DNA of 64,000 nucleotides. Origin: Ancylostoma caninum. Its lineage: Eukaryota; Nematoda; Chromadorea; Rhabditida; Ancylostomatidae. Under the pieces are notes generated by a model that was given only the letters and a program-made list of their open reading frames with translations, ran no database searches and had not been told where the DNA came from. Below are positions 34,975 to 46,417 of the stretch, piece after piece (the stretch's first letter is position 1; every line of letters starts with the position of its first letter). The position numbers and the translations under genes are program-made. The stretch is taken from contig JBAJFG010000012.1 in NCBI GenBank assembly GCA_037903475.1, forward strand, positions 124,001 through 188,000, given 5' to 3'.

Positions 34975-36053
34975 TCACGCGGTGTTAAGAAATTTGGCGT
35001 TAAGAAACTTCGCAAACGTGTTAAGAAATGTGTAAACCACCATTACGTCCTCACACTCTTCGCCCATTTTCGGAGAGCCTTTCGATGCCCTCGGCATGGA
35101 TCTGTTCTGGCATTGACCCGGAAAAGTTGTCCAACCAGCGATCCAAGTCATCTTCATTATCAAACGCTCTACGTTGCATGGCTTTAGAGATGGACAGGAG
35201 AAGCTGGTTGTCTTTTGGCGCAAGGTAAGGGCTTGGGTAAGTCAGCACTTCTCAAACAAAGTTGGGTAGCTTCTAGCAAGTCACTCTTCCAGTGTGTGGA
35301 CGAATATCGTTGTGTAGAAATCGGATCTTGCCGTGATTTGGACTCTTTTCTGCTATTTTGCTACCAATCTATCCGGCTGCTGATAGCACAAGTCTAGCGT
35401 GATGGGACTGTCGCGTGGCAGTGACGCATAGTGGACGATGCCTTTGCTGTCACGACAAGCAGGGACCACAACCTTCATAGGGTGATCACCTGTTTTCGCC
35501 TGTGGCTCAGGCTGCTTATCCTTGTCAACTCAGTGTCGATGGTGCTTGGTGTTGACGTACAGACACAACTTCTCATCTCCTGTAAAGATGGACTTTACCT
35601 AGCTTTCCATGCTTCTGTACGAGAGCATTTCAGTAGCCACCTCAGCACAGTGCTGGAGATCGCACCCGGTCAGATCATGATCACTCACTGTGATGATTTT
35701 TTTACCTTGCCCAGCTGACGCAAGTGATCGGCGATGGTGGTAAAGTGAACGTTAAAGACTTGTCTCCGTTCACACATAGTTTGCCGTGGTCCATTGTCGA
35801 CTCCGGAGGCGAGTCTCAATCGTGCGGAAACATTGGGGTGGAAGTATCCAACACGAAGGCGTCTGGACCAATTTTGTGCAGTGCGTTCGGCCACTGTACC
35901 GTCCCCCAAATAAGCGTTAGTACGGCGACTGGATGCGGTTGCTGATTCACCAGATTTGAAGCTGTATACTAAAAGGCCGCAAATGTACTGTTTTGAAAGT
36001 TTCATATTCCTGGAAGGGATTGTGCAGGAGTTTATAGGTAATGATAATAACAA
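34975..36053 (-). pseudogene. Mariner transposase, frameshifted
   Basis: Read on the minus strand, the pieces in order are: the N-terminal helix-turn-helix part (SFKSGESATASSRR, then GDGTVAERTAQNW and LRQLGKVKK) at about 36053-35685; a middle part containing FTGDEKLCLY, holding the first catalytic Asp, and HYASLPRDSP at about 35680-35400; and the C-terminal part (AMQRRAFDNEDDLDRWLDNF) at 35248-35051. Order and content match mariner/SETMAR-type transposases (cut-and-paste DDD enzymes). The pieces lie in different frames with stops between them, so no full protein can be made. Confidence 0.85.
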
Positions 36054-36238
36054 ACTCGCACATATCTGACTTCCTTATATATAAATGAAAAGAAGAGATT
36101 GCTGCAAGGCAGCGTGGGGTAAAAAAGCACACTTTCGAAAACTGCGAAAACTTTCCCGATAGCCTAATATTTCCACTGAAGGTACTAAAAAATTCTAGCA
36201 ATATTCCGAGTTCAAACCATTTAAGGTATCACACTCAC

Positions 36239-36440
36239 CATTTGAAGTGCTTGTCTGTGGACACCCGCTGCTTTCACTGCTTGTATTTTGATTGGGAAGC
36301 CGAAATGGGGTTGACTGATTGGTGCGTGCAGATGGCAGCGCTGACTGATCCGTAGTAGTCATTTCACTTGGAGAAACAGTAGAGAAGTCGGAATCCCTAG
36401 GTTGTTGGAAAGTCTTAAGATGATGTACACATGATTGCTG
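36239..36440 (-). CDS. Possible orphan exon, Ser/Thr/Pro/Gln-rich
   Basis: On the minus strand an open 67-codon stretch (TVSPSEMTTTDQSALPSART, then NQSTPFRLPNQNTSS) ends at a strong donor G|GTGAGT (36239|36238). The other end has several weak acceptors. It lies immediately upstream (minus sense) of the mariner at 36167, so any downstream exon may have been separated. No family recognised. Confidence 0.3.
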
Positions 36441-36970
36441 TCATCCTGATCCACATATGGTGCCCTCATAGGCAGCACTTCGTAACCACGAACTACCGCG
36501 CTGTGTTGCGACTTCGTCGAGGTTCTGACGATATTTCACATGGATTACATCAGTCTTGATTGAATACTCAGACACACGACCGCCTCTGCGATGCAGTATA
36601 CTGGTCACAGCTCCTTGTGATGCAGTACAACGGTCACCGCTCCGACATAGGCCCTTATCGCCTCGGCAGCAGCGGAGTGAAATTTTTGAAAAGTCACAAC
36701 ACACCTACTAGCGTCCCTTGCTTTCCGGAATAAGTGAATACCATCTCGATACTAGCAGATGAGATAGGGAGAAGGGTTCAAATTTCGCTTGAGGCGGAAG
36801 GTGTACGAAGGAATGAAAGCAATGAAAACTTCAGGATTGCTTTGATTTTTGTTTTCTCACATTCTGTAGTGATTGGCGCCAATTTGACACCAAGAGGAAC
36901 TGGTAGCAAGTCATATAACCATAACCGCGTTTGTCTACTAAATTTCCGCTTTTCTTTTTTGGAACCAAAG

Positions 36971-37237
36971 GGCAACACCAGCGGCAACAGATGCACGGAA
37001 CCGTTTGGAATGCTCCTCAAAGCCAATTCAACAGAATCAGGCCCTTTCCCCGAGGTCAGCTCTCACAGCTCCACGGCCGCTGCCACTTCGCCCGAAGCTG
37101 AGCCCATCCGTCGTCACACCGCAAAGAGCGTTGCGGATACTGCATCTGCCGCATGGCAAGATACGTGCGTCATTTGCGCGTCAAATGCACGCATTCACTT
37201 GCGGAAGCTATTCCATGTAAACTTCTTGTCTTCGTGA
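36971..37237 (+). CDS. Possible orphan coding fragment, GC3-rich, with CVIC motif
   Basis: The codon choice (C/G at third positions) and sequence (PEVSSHSSTAAATSPEAEP, then DTCVICASNARIH) look coding. The CVIC start of a RING finger is suggested, but the remaining zinc ligands are absent before the stop at 37235-37237. It could be a truncated pseudogene or an exon whose ends were lost. No neighbouring exon recognised. Confidence 0.25.
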   Translation, partial: GNTSGNRCTEPFGMLLKANSTESGPFPEVSSHSSTAAATSPEAEPIRRHTAKSVADTASAAWQDTCVICASNARIHLRKLFHVNFLSS

Positions 37238-37544
37238 CTCAGGAGAATATATAGCAAACACGGAAATTTTGCTGTCACCAATATTGCTACATTCTTAGGT
37301 TCAGCGCTGTAGTGAAAACGAGCGCGGTGTTCAACTTTGTCAAATCCTACAGAAAGGCAGTTTTCATTGCCGAGAGTATAGCCCGGTTGCACAGAATGGT
37401 CGAGTTGCCCTGGCTTAAATGGAAGGAGATAGGAAGAAATGCACGTGCTATCGCAATGAAAGAGAGTGATTGTAAACGAAAAACTCATTCATTTCATACT
37501 ACAACTCATCTTAACTAATTGAAAGCACACACTTTATCTCCTCA

Positions 37545-39040
37545 GGCAACAACACCATGCGACCCGACGGCCAAATCTGGCGGGCCACGCGAGCTACCAA
37601 AAAAAGTGTCGCCAGGCGACCCCGGGGGAATTACTTGAACCCTCGGGCGACGCGAAGGTATGACGCAAAATACCGGGCAAGCCGAGGGCATGATAGGAAC
37701 CCACCGGGTGAGCCGAGGGATGCTAAAAATTACCGGGCGACCCGAGGTTCAGTCTTGTTAAATCTAAGGCATATGAAAACATCTTCACTGACGGACCAGA
37801 AAAAGAGATATTCATATCAGTGCGACACAAAGCTGCGTGAGAGTATCTTTTTGACAAAGTTCGCTAATATTTCCTTGATATTTGGAGTTTTTGAATATCT
37901 ATGAGCTCTTGTATTATTGCTGTAGGCAGATTAGCAAGAAATTCGGACGACTAAGAATAAAAGTACTTGTTTGCAACTGTTTTCTGTTGGTTTTCAAAAA
38001 GTGGCTTTTAGGGAGAAGAACCTATCAAATTTTTCTGAGCGGAAGTATCCAGCGAATAAATTCTTTGTTGCTCTCTAAATTTGAACAACAATTATGCCTG
38101 ATGTGATGTGAACTTTTAAAATCCCCAAAAATCAAAAAAGAATGAAATTGAACCTTAATGAAGCTGTAGGGACCTTCAGTGCTTCGTGCCTCCTCGCCAT
38201 GCGGCATCATGTTCTTCTCAGTTCTTTGATCGCCCGCATACCCGTGTATTTTGTATTTCGTATCAGTACATTTTTTACATTTTTTTCACATCACTATTCC
38301 CATCCTGGATTGGTCTCATGGTATGGGATGGTTAACTAATCCGACCCCACTGCACGTGCAGTTAACGAGCAGATGCAAAGTGCTGAAAGTTTGAGCTGCT
38401 AAGAAGATAGATTATTGCTCTCGAATTCCCCGCTACGTTAGTAACGCGCTCACACTTGATTGCGCTGGCCGGTAACACATTAATCCCAACAACAGACCCG
38501 CACACCTCGCAAGGCAGACCACCACGATCCCGATGTTTTCCAGAGAAGTGCTGAGGTTAACATGATTGAGATCTGGAGAAAGAGATGTGTCGACACGAAT
38601 GGCAGAGTGGATAAGAAAGCGGATTTTCGAAGCAGAATCCGGTGTGAAGGCACTTTCGAATCCGGAAGGATTGAGATCAGAAGAAAGAAGTGTGTCGACA
38701 CGAAGAGCAGAGTGGATGAGAAAGCGGATTTCCGAAGCAGAATTCGATATGAAGGCAGATTCGAATCCGGAAGGTCGGAAAGGTTACAATAAAGCATTGG
38801 GTAGGGGTTCAAAAGTTTGCATTTTCCTTTTTGGGCACTCCAATGTTAAAATCTCCTTTTCTCCAAGCTGCCACGAGCATGTACGAAAAGGAATTTTAAC
38901 TTTAACTCTCAGTTAGTAACTTCGAAGTGCGGATGAACCGACAGCATTTACAGTGCGACTCGACGGCGATTATAGGGCGTCCCGAGGATAACGCGTCGGG
39001 TCACCGGGTAATCGTCGTCGGGTCGCCCTGTGTTATTGCC
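37545..39040. mobile_element. 1.5-kb element with inverted ends and subterminal CGGGCGACCCGAGG repeats
   Basis: The left end GGCAACAACACCATGCGACC and the reverse of the right end GGCAATAACACAGGGCGACC match over ~25 bp. Degenerate CGGGCGACCCGAGG-like units recur at both ends (37560-37750 and 38955-39035), as in transposase-binding subterminal repeats. No clear target duplication was found. The core holds a 105-bp tandem duplication (38566-38778). Class unresolved. Confidence 0.6.
38566..38778 (+). repeat. Two tandem 105-bp units that read through as 35-residue repeats
   Basis: Both units stay open in the same frame, each with the pattern VSTR-AEW-RKRI-EAE-SNPEG, and differ by substitutions only. 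A second frame is also open. AATAAA at ~38789 follows. It could be a relic of a coding repeat carried by the 37545-39040 element, or a simple tandem duplication. Confidence 0.55.
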
Positions 39041-40786
39041 TTAGTCATTATATCTTGAGAATGCTCATAGCTAAGACGGCACAGCTTTCGTAGAATTGTT
39101 GCAACAATTCTTGAGTATTCAAAACTATCAAAACCTGGAACACGAGTATTTTCGTGAATGCCGCCTTAAACAAAAATGGGCTGATCATAGAATGAGAATG
39201 GAATACGATTGATTGACAAAAAAAAGCTTTGGACTGGATCCCTACAAATACAAAACGACCTCGATTGAGATCAACAACGAGATGGGCCGACGTGTCCACT
39301 TTACAGATGGGCCAGCTGGACGATCAGCTGAAAACGAATCAGAACTTTTGACTACTGGATGAAGAGGAGAACCAATCGAGGGGAAGCGATATTGGGACCC
39401 GCAGAACAAATGACAACGTGCCACCTAAGTATCTGAATAAGTAAGTGAAATTACATGCCTTTTTGATTGGTCTTGATGGGAGATTTTCAGCAAATGAATG
39501 CGCGCGTTCGACGAGCGATTCATCCAGTATAAATTCACTAGCACCATACTGTACAATTAGCATCACGGCATACCAATGATGCAGCAGCTTTAATTTTAGT
39601 GGTTTCCGTTAGTAATAAGAAACTCTGCTAGTCACTACATAGGAGTTATGAAAACGGGATTTGTGAAATACTCCCATAAATTTCCTTATTTTTTCCAGAA
39701 AACACGGACATTTCCGGAAACCAAGTGATGAAAAAGATGTAAGCAGTAGAAGTTCGAGTCGACTACTCATCGCTAATCGTGCTACATTCAAACCACCCAT
39801 CCAAACCGGAACTTGTGTGAATATTATGTAAAAATTAGAAACGAAAGAAAAACAATTACCACCCATCCTCAAGCATATTGTATTCCATTCTCAGGGCAGC
39901 AGAATTGTGTTCAGCAACAATCTTACGCATATCGTCTCTGTAAATGATTCTAGTTCATTTTCTGAAGCTTATGAAGCTGTTCCAAGCAATAATATCAAAC
40001 CAACACATTTGGCTCAATGTGGTCGCCATCTTCCGAACTTGAGGTGCATATCCTAAATTCATTACATGGAAATAACATTTTGTTGAAAGAATCGTTGTTG
40101 AGGCTATAGCGAAGAGTTTCCATGGCTGTTTTCTCAAAAATGTAAATGGTAAGTGAAATTAACCATACCCTGTATCCATAACGCTTCTATCCGTCGTAGA
40201 GGCGCCAGTTGTGGATGAGGAACAATGTGAATCATTCTAAATAGCTAATCACGTACTACTGCTTGTTGTGTAGATTGGTACAAAAAGTGTTGTTTAACTA
40301 TAGGTCAAGGAAGCGAGTGCGTGATAGACTAGGGCAAGTGGTACTGTACACCTGCATGCGCCAATCGCACGTCAGATGCACGCAAAGTGAACGCGTATGT
40401 GGGAGCTTCTGAGGTTTCGATCTGGTCGCACAGAACTCGATATAACGGCACCACCTTAGAGTTGTTTCTGGGATTAAAAACAATCTTCAATGGCTGCTGA
40501 TCGGAACAGTATACGTGATCCCATGCAAAACTGCCAGAAAATCGCGTTTTGAGCACCAACGTTCAGGGATCATATGGGTGGTGCCAAAGCAGTGTTACGT
40601 TTTCACGTCGTGTTCTTCCCTGCTCGTCAAACGAAAAGGTGATAAGGCGTTCGTAAGCAAGGCGGCCAAGAAAGGTGCTCGGAAACATGGAATACCATTG
40701 CAATGCCGCGGAGGACCAAGGACGCTATTCACTGGATAGTATCGATCCGGATATCAATTTACCTATCAATTTCATCGATTTATAGT

Positions 40787-40928
40787 CCATTCAACCGGCA
40801 GTCGGTATTGGTGGAAGGATCATGGAATGATACGCGGCCACTTTCAATCAATATCAAGCATGCTTGATAGTGCACTATCGCACCAGTCCGTGAATGCACC
40901 AGTACCGACTCCTTTCCGAATGCCCTAT
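40787..40928 (-). repeat. Dispersed repeat, copy 1 (inverted relative to 48086)
   Basis: Contains CATTCAACCGGCAGTCGGTA, AAGCATGCTTGATA and GGAGTCGGTA in reverse complement; aligns inverted to 48086-48238 over ~140 bp. Both copies have internal inverted blocks (GTCGGTATTGGTG at each end), so it is probably a MITE. Confidence 0.75.
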
Positions 40929-40978
40929 ACCTCAGTTTAGCTCCAGTCCAGATCAAAACAGGCATACTGGGGTAGCCC

Positions 40979-41200
40979 ACCACGCTGATCACGAGTCTGA
41001 TGGTCATTTTGCATGGTCATTGATTTATTGATTTTGTTGATTTTTCGCAAGCTCCGCTGGGGCGTTGCGGAAGCCCACAAGGGTTTTTCACCACGCTGAT
41101 CACGTATGTGACACCTATTTTGGGCAATGTGGTTATTCATTTACTGAATTTGTTCATTTTTTCGCGAGTTTTGCACGGGGTGTAGTGAAAATTTCCTCGT
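40979..41200 (+). repeat. Imperfect tandem duplication, 111-bp period
   Basis: ACCACGCTGATCACG begins each unit (40979 and 41090), followed by similar T-rich sequence ending in TTTTTTCGCAAGC/GCGAGT-type blocks. It adjoins the dispersed repeat at 40787-40928. Confidence 0.6.
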
Positions 41201-43844
41201 AGGGCTTGTGCATGCTGAACATCAATGCAGGTCTCAACATAGCAAAAAAAAAATGAAATTACAAGGGCCAGGGCCAAACCATTGAATCAGCGCCTGTTCA
41301 CAGAATTTCCCTTAGTTGCTCCAATTAAATGGGGTTTTCAACAACAACGTTGTTGAAAAATTAGTTTCAAATCGACATAATTAAAATGAATGGCCAAAAG
41401 AACGAAGGAAGGAGCTCATTCATGCTTTGTTTTCCTTTTCCTCGTTGAAATCATATTTCAGATCGATTTTGTCCTTTTTGTTGGGTATCTGTGCAGAAAT
41501 ATATTACCTACAATATTGCCTTGGGGGAAAAAGGGAGCGAAAGATCACCGCTCAACAAACACGTGAAGCCATAACCCAACAATGAACACATAGACTGTGC
41601 TACAACATATAAAATGTGTTGCCTTCTCCACTTGAGTTATTTGAAACGACGAAGCTGTTACGATAGCGGGGGTAGGGGCGGATCTACTGCATTTTGCCGC
41701 ATGGCCGCCAGCCGCAGTGGTGTCACACGTAACGCAGATGCGTGCGTCTTGTCCCGTCTTGGTTAATTACGGCAAAGTTACGCTGGATCCAGATGGACGC
41801 TAATCTGCGGCGATCTTGCTGCATTCTCATTTGATGTGCTAATGACGAGTTGACCGGTCGTCATGGAAGACCCCTCGCAACTGAATGCATGCGTCTGATG
41901 ACCTGTTAACGTACAAACTGATCAGGCGCCATCGGCTGCTGCTTCATCTATTGTATAAATAAGGTGACTAGAAACTTGTCTCAATCCACCCCCATACTCG
42001 ACTTGATGCAGTGGAGGAACTTTCACTTGTGACTATAAGGACAAGTTGGGCCAGGTGAAGAACAAAGAATTGATTTACAGAAAGTGCTTTGTAAAACGCA
42101 ACTGTAGCTGAAACGTGCAAGCCTAAGTCAAGTGAAACGAGCACTAGGCAATATTCAGAAGTCCTGCAAATACGGATGAAGGTGTCTGCGACTAACGAAA
42201 ATCAAGCATTTCAAAAACACGAAGATGAAAAAAGATGTGAAATTTATGAGCCTCAAACTAACCACCATCTCTGGCAAGTCGCTTCCAGCGGCCGTCCTTT
42301 TGTGGTCAGTGGTCTGCCTGTTTCCCATGCCACCGCTTTCTCAACTGAACTGACTGGCTGTAGCGAGCTGAAATGATACAGTTGATAAGATGTCAACCTT
42401 ATCATGCCATCCCACTTCCTCTGCTGTGAGAGCATCCCCAGACTTTGGGAGGGGACCAAAGCAAAAACACATGAGGCAAGTGTGCAATCATCTCCTGCGT
42501 AAGCTTAGAGAAGCAAGGAAATCAATGGAATGGGTGAGAAACATGGGGCAGGTATAGGAATTGATCTGTGAGCTTCTGCCCAAGGAAGGGAATCCTCGGG
42601 CTGATCAGATGCATGAGTGGGTGTAGAATCTCTTTAAGCTCTCTGAGCATTCGCCAAAGCTTATGGATTGCAGGAAATCCACGGAGTGTGCAAGAAGCAC
42701 GTGGCTGGTGTACAAGTTTTTCTCTGAAACGTGGTGCGAGAGTTCAACCTTATTTCTGAGCTTATGCCTGAGCAGGGGATCCTTGGAGTAATGACATCCA
42801 TGTAGCGATTGTGGACCTTTATCTGTGAATTGCGCAAACTGCGGGACCACATACAACGGGAAGACATCAAAAATGGCCAGAATCAGCGGGTTCCAGAAAC
42901 TGAGGGGAACTACGACTTAGTGATCAGAGAGGGACGAGCCAGCAAGGTAAAGTAGTAAGTTATCAGAGCTTGGGAAGAAAAAGAAAAAGAAAAGCAAAAA
43001 AAAACTCTGAACACTAGGGTTATCTGCAATTTTTTTTCGGATTTTCCCCACATTTTCGGTGTAACTCGACGGATTCTGCCATAAATCGCACGAAAACCAG
43101 ACATGTCGATAGAGAATCGCACGTGCTATTGTTACGTTCCACTCGTAGAGCACCATCTGCGAGCACAAGAGCATAGGTACGATAATGGTGAGACAGGGGT
43201 CAGAAAAGTGAAGGTTGTCTGAGTCAAAAAAGTGAAGGTTGTTCCTCAACCACTTCGATGGAGTTGAGGGAGGTAAAAAGAGTGGAGTTTACAGAGTGCG
43301 AGATAGTGAAGCCCTTTTTTAAGATGGTTCGCACCGAAACAGCTCTAGTATTGCTCAGAAAGGACAAAAGCTCACACGTTCAAAGAGAGAGAATGTTAAA
43401 TATGCTCACAATCTCTACTACATTCTCACTCTAACATGTCAGACAGCTCACATGTGAGAGATTTGCCCCGGCGCCCTGCTTTCGTAAGGGACCCACACTC
43501 AGCTCAACACTGATAGTGTCTCAGTTTGATTTTCGCTAAATATTTCGGTAAACTCGTAAAACTGCATGTTGCACAGTTGTCGCTAATCTTTTCCATGAAA
43601 TTGTATACAAAATGACACCAAGACTGACAATTTTTACCAAGAATCCACGAAGAAATCATTTTTTTTAAATCTAGGCGGGGGATTTGCGTCCTTTAAAATT
43701 TCTCAGCAATTTTTAGAAGTCGGTGAGTTGCGCAGTTGTCTATCAAATTTCCGATATCCTTGCGCATACAGCTATCATAAAAGCAAGTGCCTTTGTCTGA
43801 AACTGGCCCAGAAAAGAGGCCATTTCTTTAAGTTCAAAAAATCA

Positions 43845-44132
43845 GAGGTTGCGCAGTTGTCAGCTGCGAGCCCGTGCGATTCAGAGTGGAACAGTATATA
43901 ACACTCGGTATTTCCTTTCATGCTAGGCTGAAAAAGCCTGCCTGAGACAAATGCCCCGTGTAGCTTAGGGTGGTTAACGAGAGAGAACGCTATATGAGAG
44001 GGCGCCCGACGCGAGGGTGAGACGGGCATCTGTATCACCCTGCATTCTCCGTCGGGAATGAACGAAACTACCAAGAATTATATATCGTTCTGCTTAGAAT
44101 TTCATTGTAAGTTCAGCTGACAACTGCGCCTC
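43845..44132. repeat. Inverted-end element with GCGCAGTTGTC termini
   Basis: Left GAGGTTGCGCAGTTGTCAGC and right CAGCTGACAACTGCGCCTC are inverse. Further copies of the GCGCAGTTGTC word occur at ~43572 (variant), 43727, 44260 (variant) and 45073 (inverse), suggesting nested or rearranged members over 43.5-45.1 kb. Confidence 0.6.
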
Positions 44133-44634
44133 TTTCGGTTCTCTCAAATAAAGAAGATGTCGTGGCTTTTTAAGTCATAGGGGATTTCTTAGTTATTCTC
44201 AGGTGCATTTCTGTCGCTCCACTATCATCTAGTGTAACTTCGCATTGTTACTTCGTCTGGCAATTGCGCAACACTTACGTTTTTGTGTTAAAGATGATAT
44301 TCCGGACCAAAGCCCAGATTTCAGGCAATATCACGCTTATATACTCAACAGTTTTCCTCCACCCATATTACCCATATAACCCATGCCAACGACTCCTAAG
44401 CTTCAAGTTTCCTAATCAGGGTCAAGCGTGATGATGGTAAAAAGTCGATCCCCATACGACCCCCCTTTGTACACAAATTTCCTTCTATGCTTGCAGAATT
44501 TAGATATTTAGATATCCCATTTCAGGTGTTCGTACTGCGAGAGGTGTGGTGGAGCCAGAGCATATGAAGGAGAAAGAGGCTCTTTTGTATCTGAGTAGTT
44601 GTTTGGAAGTTTTTTGGAAAACGTTGAAATGTAC

Positions 44635-44679
44635 GCGGTGGACAAAAAACGTGCAGTTATGCGGTGGACAAAAAACGTG
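44635..44679 (+). repeat. Short direct repeat, 19 bp twice
   Basis: GCGGTGGACAAAAAACGTG at 44635-44653 and 44661-44679, exact. Confidence 0.9.
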
Positions 44680-45612
44680 TGTTAATTATGAAGTGTTGCT
44701 TACGTAACTAATGAGGCTCGAACACATCAAGAAAAAAATCTATATACATCATCTACATGGTGAAGGGTTCAATCCCTACCGGGGCTAAAATTTTTGCTGA
44801 GGGTTAAAGTGTGTGCGGTGGGCGAATTTCAGTCTGAAAGCGTCCGTACAGAGTTTCTAAACGAAATACCTTCGTATTCGTCACGAAAAACAACCATACA
44901 CATCATCACCTCCTATTCCACACTGAGGCACCCCCCTCCCGACCACAACCCACCCTTACGACCCTCCCTCTTTCCCCACCACCCCCCTCCCGTACGACCC
45001 CCCTCCCCACCCTTGATAATTTATCGACACACGCTTGACCCTGTTCCCAATACTACTTTGTACGTATAATTTAATCAACAACTGCGCATCCCTTGTTTTT
45101 CTACCTTTCCGGACCAGAACGTGTGACTTTCTGCACCCTTTTGCAATCCGGGGCTGCACTCCGGATCCAACTTATCCTCATCGTCGTGGGTGAAGCTGCC
45201 CCCAACAGCGCCACCGTAAGTGATGGTGGATTGAGTCGCGTCTCAGGTTATCGTACCTATGCACAAGAGCGCTAGTCATACAGCGCTCCTGGACTTCAAT
45301 CCTCTCGCCACACCTTTCTATATTCAAATTTGAAAACGGGAAAAATTAGAAAATTCCACAAAAAACAAATTCGTCAATTGTTTAACAGACTGTACAGCAG
45401 CAATGTTGTTGGATGAGGACGTCCTCAACGGTCGATAATAAATCACCAGAAAAGTCGATAACCACCAGAGAAAATCGATAAATGCACCGTGCTGGACCAT
45501 GACCGACGTTACCAGACTTGCCAGATCCGACGGTATGGCGTGCTTTCAACGTGACATCGTCGCAACCGGTGAAACCAGCTTTCGGTCTCGCTCAAATTCG
45601 AAAGTCCATTGA

Positions 45613-46107
45613 AATTCGAGTGATGAAGCTCCGGTACCCATTTCAGCCCCTGTGGCCATGTCCTCCAAAACAGCCGGTCCAAAATTTGAAGATCCCATTA
45701 AAATCCGAGATGTCAAACCCCGGCCCTGCGTTCCGTCGCAACCCGTTCGTGACGTGAGAATTCCAACCCAGATTCGTCATGCCATCCCTTGTTCCCGTCT
45801 ATCTGCGAAGGTCCCATCATCCATGATATCAACCCCGGACCCCATGAAAACCTCCGCCCGGGGCGAGTATTCCCACCAGCAAGCCGGCATGGCCGCCCCC
45901 GCCCGCTCACTGACGTCCACCACATCTGAGGCATCCAATGGAACCGCGACTACGAATGAAGGACAGCTGATGAGCGCTGATACGCTCCATGCCAAGTGTA
46001 CGGTAGTGGTTTGTGGAATCCGCTCAAGACCACTGTGTGCAAAAAGTCGAAATCCTTCAGCACAAAACAGTGGAACGATTCTTTTATATAGGATAGGATA
46101 TCTCTAG
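45613..46107 (+). CDS. Possible pseudogene fragment, Pro/Ser-rich, higher GC
   Basis: Open frame after a TGA at 45610-45612: repeated words resembling FEDPIKIRDV and VRIPTQIRHAIP, then a Ser/Thr/Ala-rich stretch (SLTSTTSEASNGTATTNEG). A shifted frame upstream (45518-45612) has a similar flavour (LAQIRKSIEIRVMK), suggesting a frameshifted low-complexity coding relic. No family recognised; no ATG at the frame start. Confidence 0.25.
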   Translation, partial: NSSDEAPVPISAPVAMSSKTAGPKFEDPIKIRDVKPRPCVPSQPVRDVRIPTQIRHAIPCSRLSAKVPSSMISTPDPMKTSARGEYSHQQAGMAAPARSLTSTTSEASNGTATTNEGQLMSADTLHAKCTVVVCGIRSRPLCAKSRNPSAQNSGTILLYRIGYL

Positions 46108-46417
46108 TAAAAAGGGATGATATGGAACATACTGGGGTGCAAATGATAGCACGTATAGGTGTATGAAAAATTGGCAGAAACTCATGTGTTTATACAGAAA
46201 AATTATGCTTCTGAAGTCTCACGAATGCTGATTTTTTTTTGTTGCTGCTTGTCCAGCTTTTGCAAGAAGGGGTGAACCGCTTAATGAGCATACAATTTTT
46301 TGATTGAGGAAGCTTTTAAACACTTGTTATGCACTGCGAGATAAATTTTTGCTCAAAATTTGAAGAGAATCCGTGAAGTCTGGACTTACTTACCTAGACC
46401 AGCTTTTTTTTAAATTA

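Larger units (their letters stand above)
31297..36167 (-). mobile_element. Mariner-like element split by an RTE insertion
   Basis: The left end begins TTAGGTTGTCGGGAAAGT at 31297. The right end is the inverse, ending CCCGATAGCCTAA at 36167. TA dinucleotides flank both ends (31295-31296 and 36168-36169). Mariner DNA is 31297-31590 plus 34807-36167; the middle is a younger RTE retrotransposon. Without the RTE the element is ~1.64 kb, somewhat long for a mariner, with an unusually long 3' flank after the transposase. The transposase lies on the minus strand and is decayed. Confidence 0.88.
39041..43844. other. Intergenic repeat debris
   Basis: Includes the 40787 and 40979 repeats. 42540-42760 reads in places like a decayed coding element (ICELLPKEGNPRADQMHEWV) but is broken by stops and not assignable. 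Remainder featureless. Confidence 0.4.
44133..46417. other. Intergenic, C-rich tract and decayed sequence
   Basis: A strongly C-rich, G-poor tract (44925-45015, CCACCCCCCTCCC-like) plus the fragment at 45613. No gene recognised. Confidence 0.4.

Noticed and set aside
44758..44790. GGTTCAATCC, a perfect tRNA B-box word
   Set aside because: The flanking bases do not form a T-arm or acceptor stem and no A-box lies at the right distance upstream.
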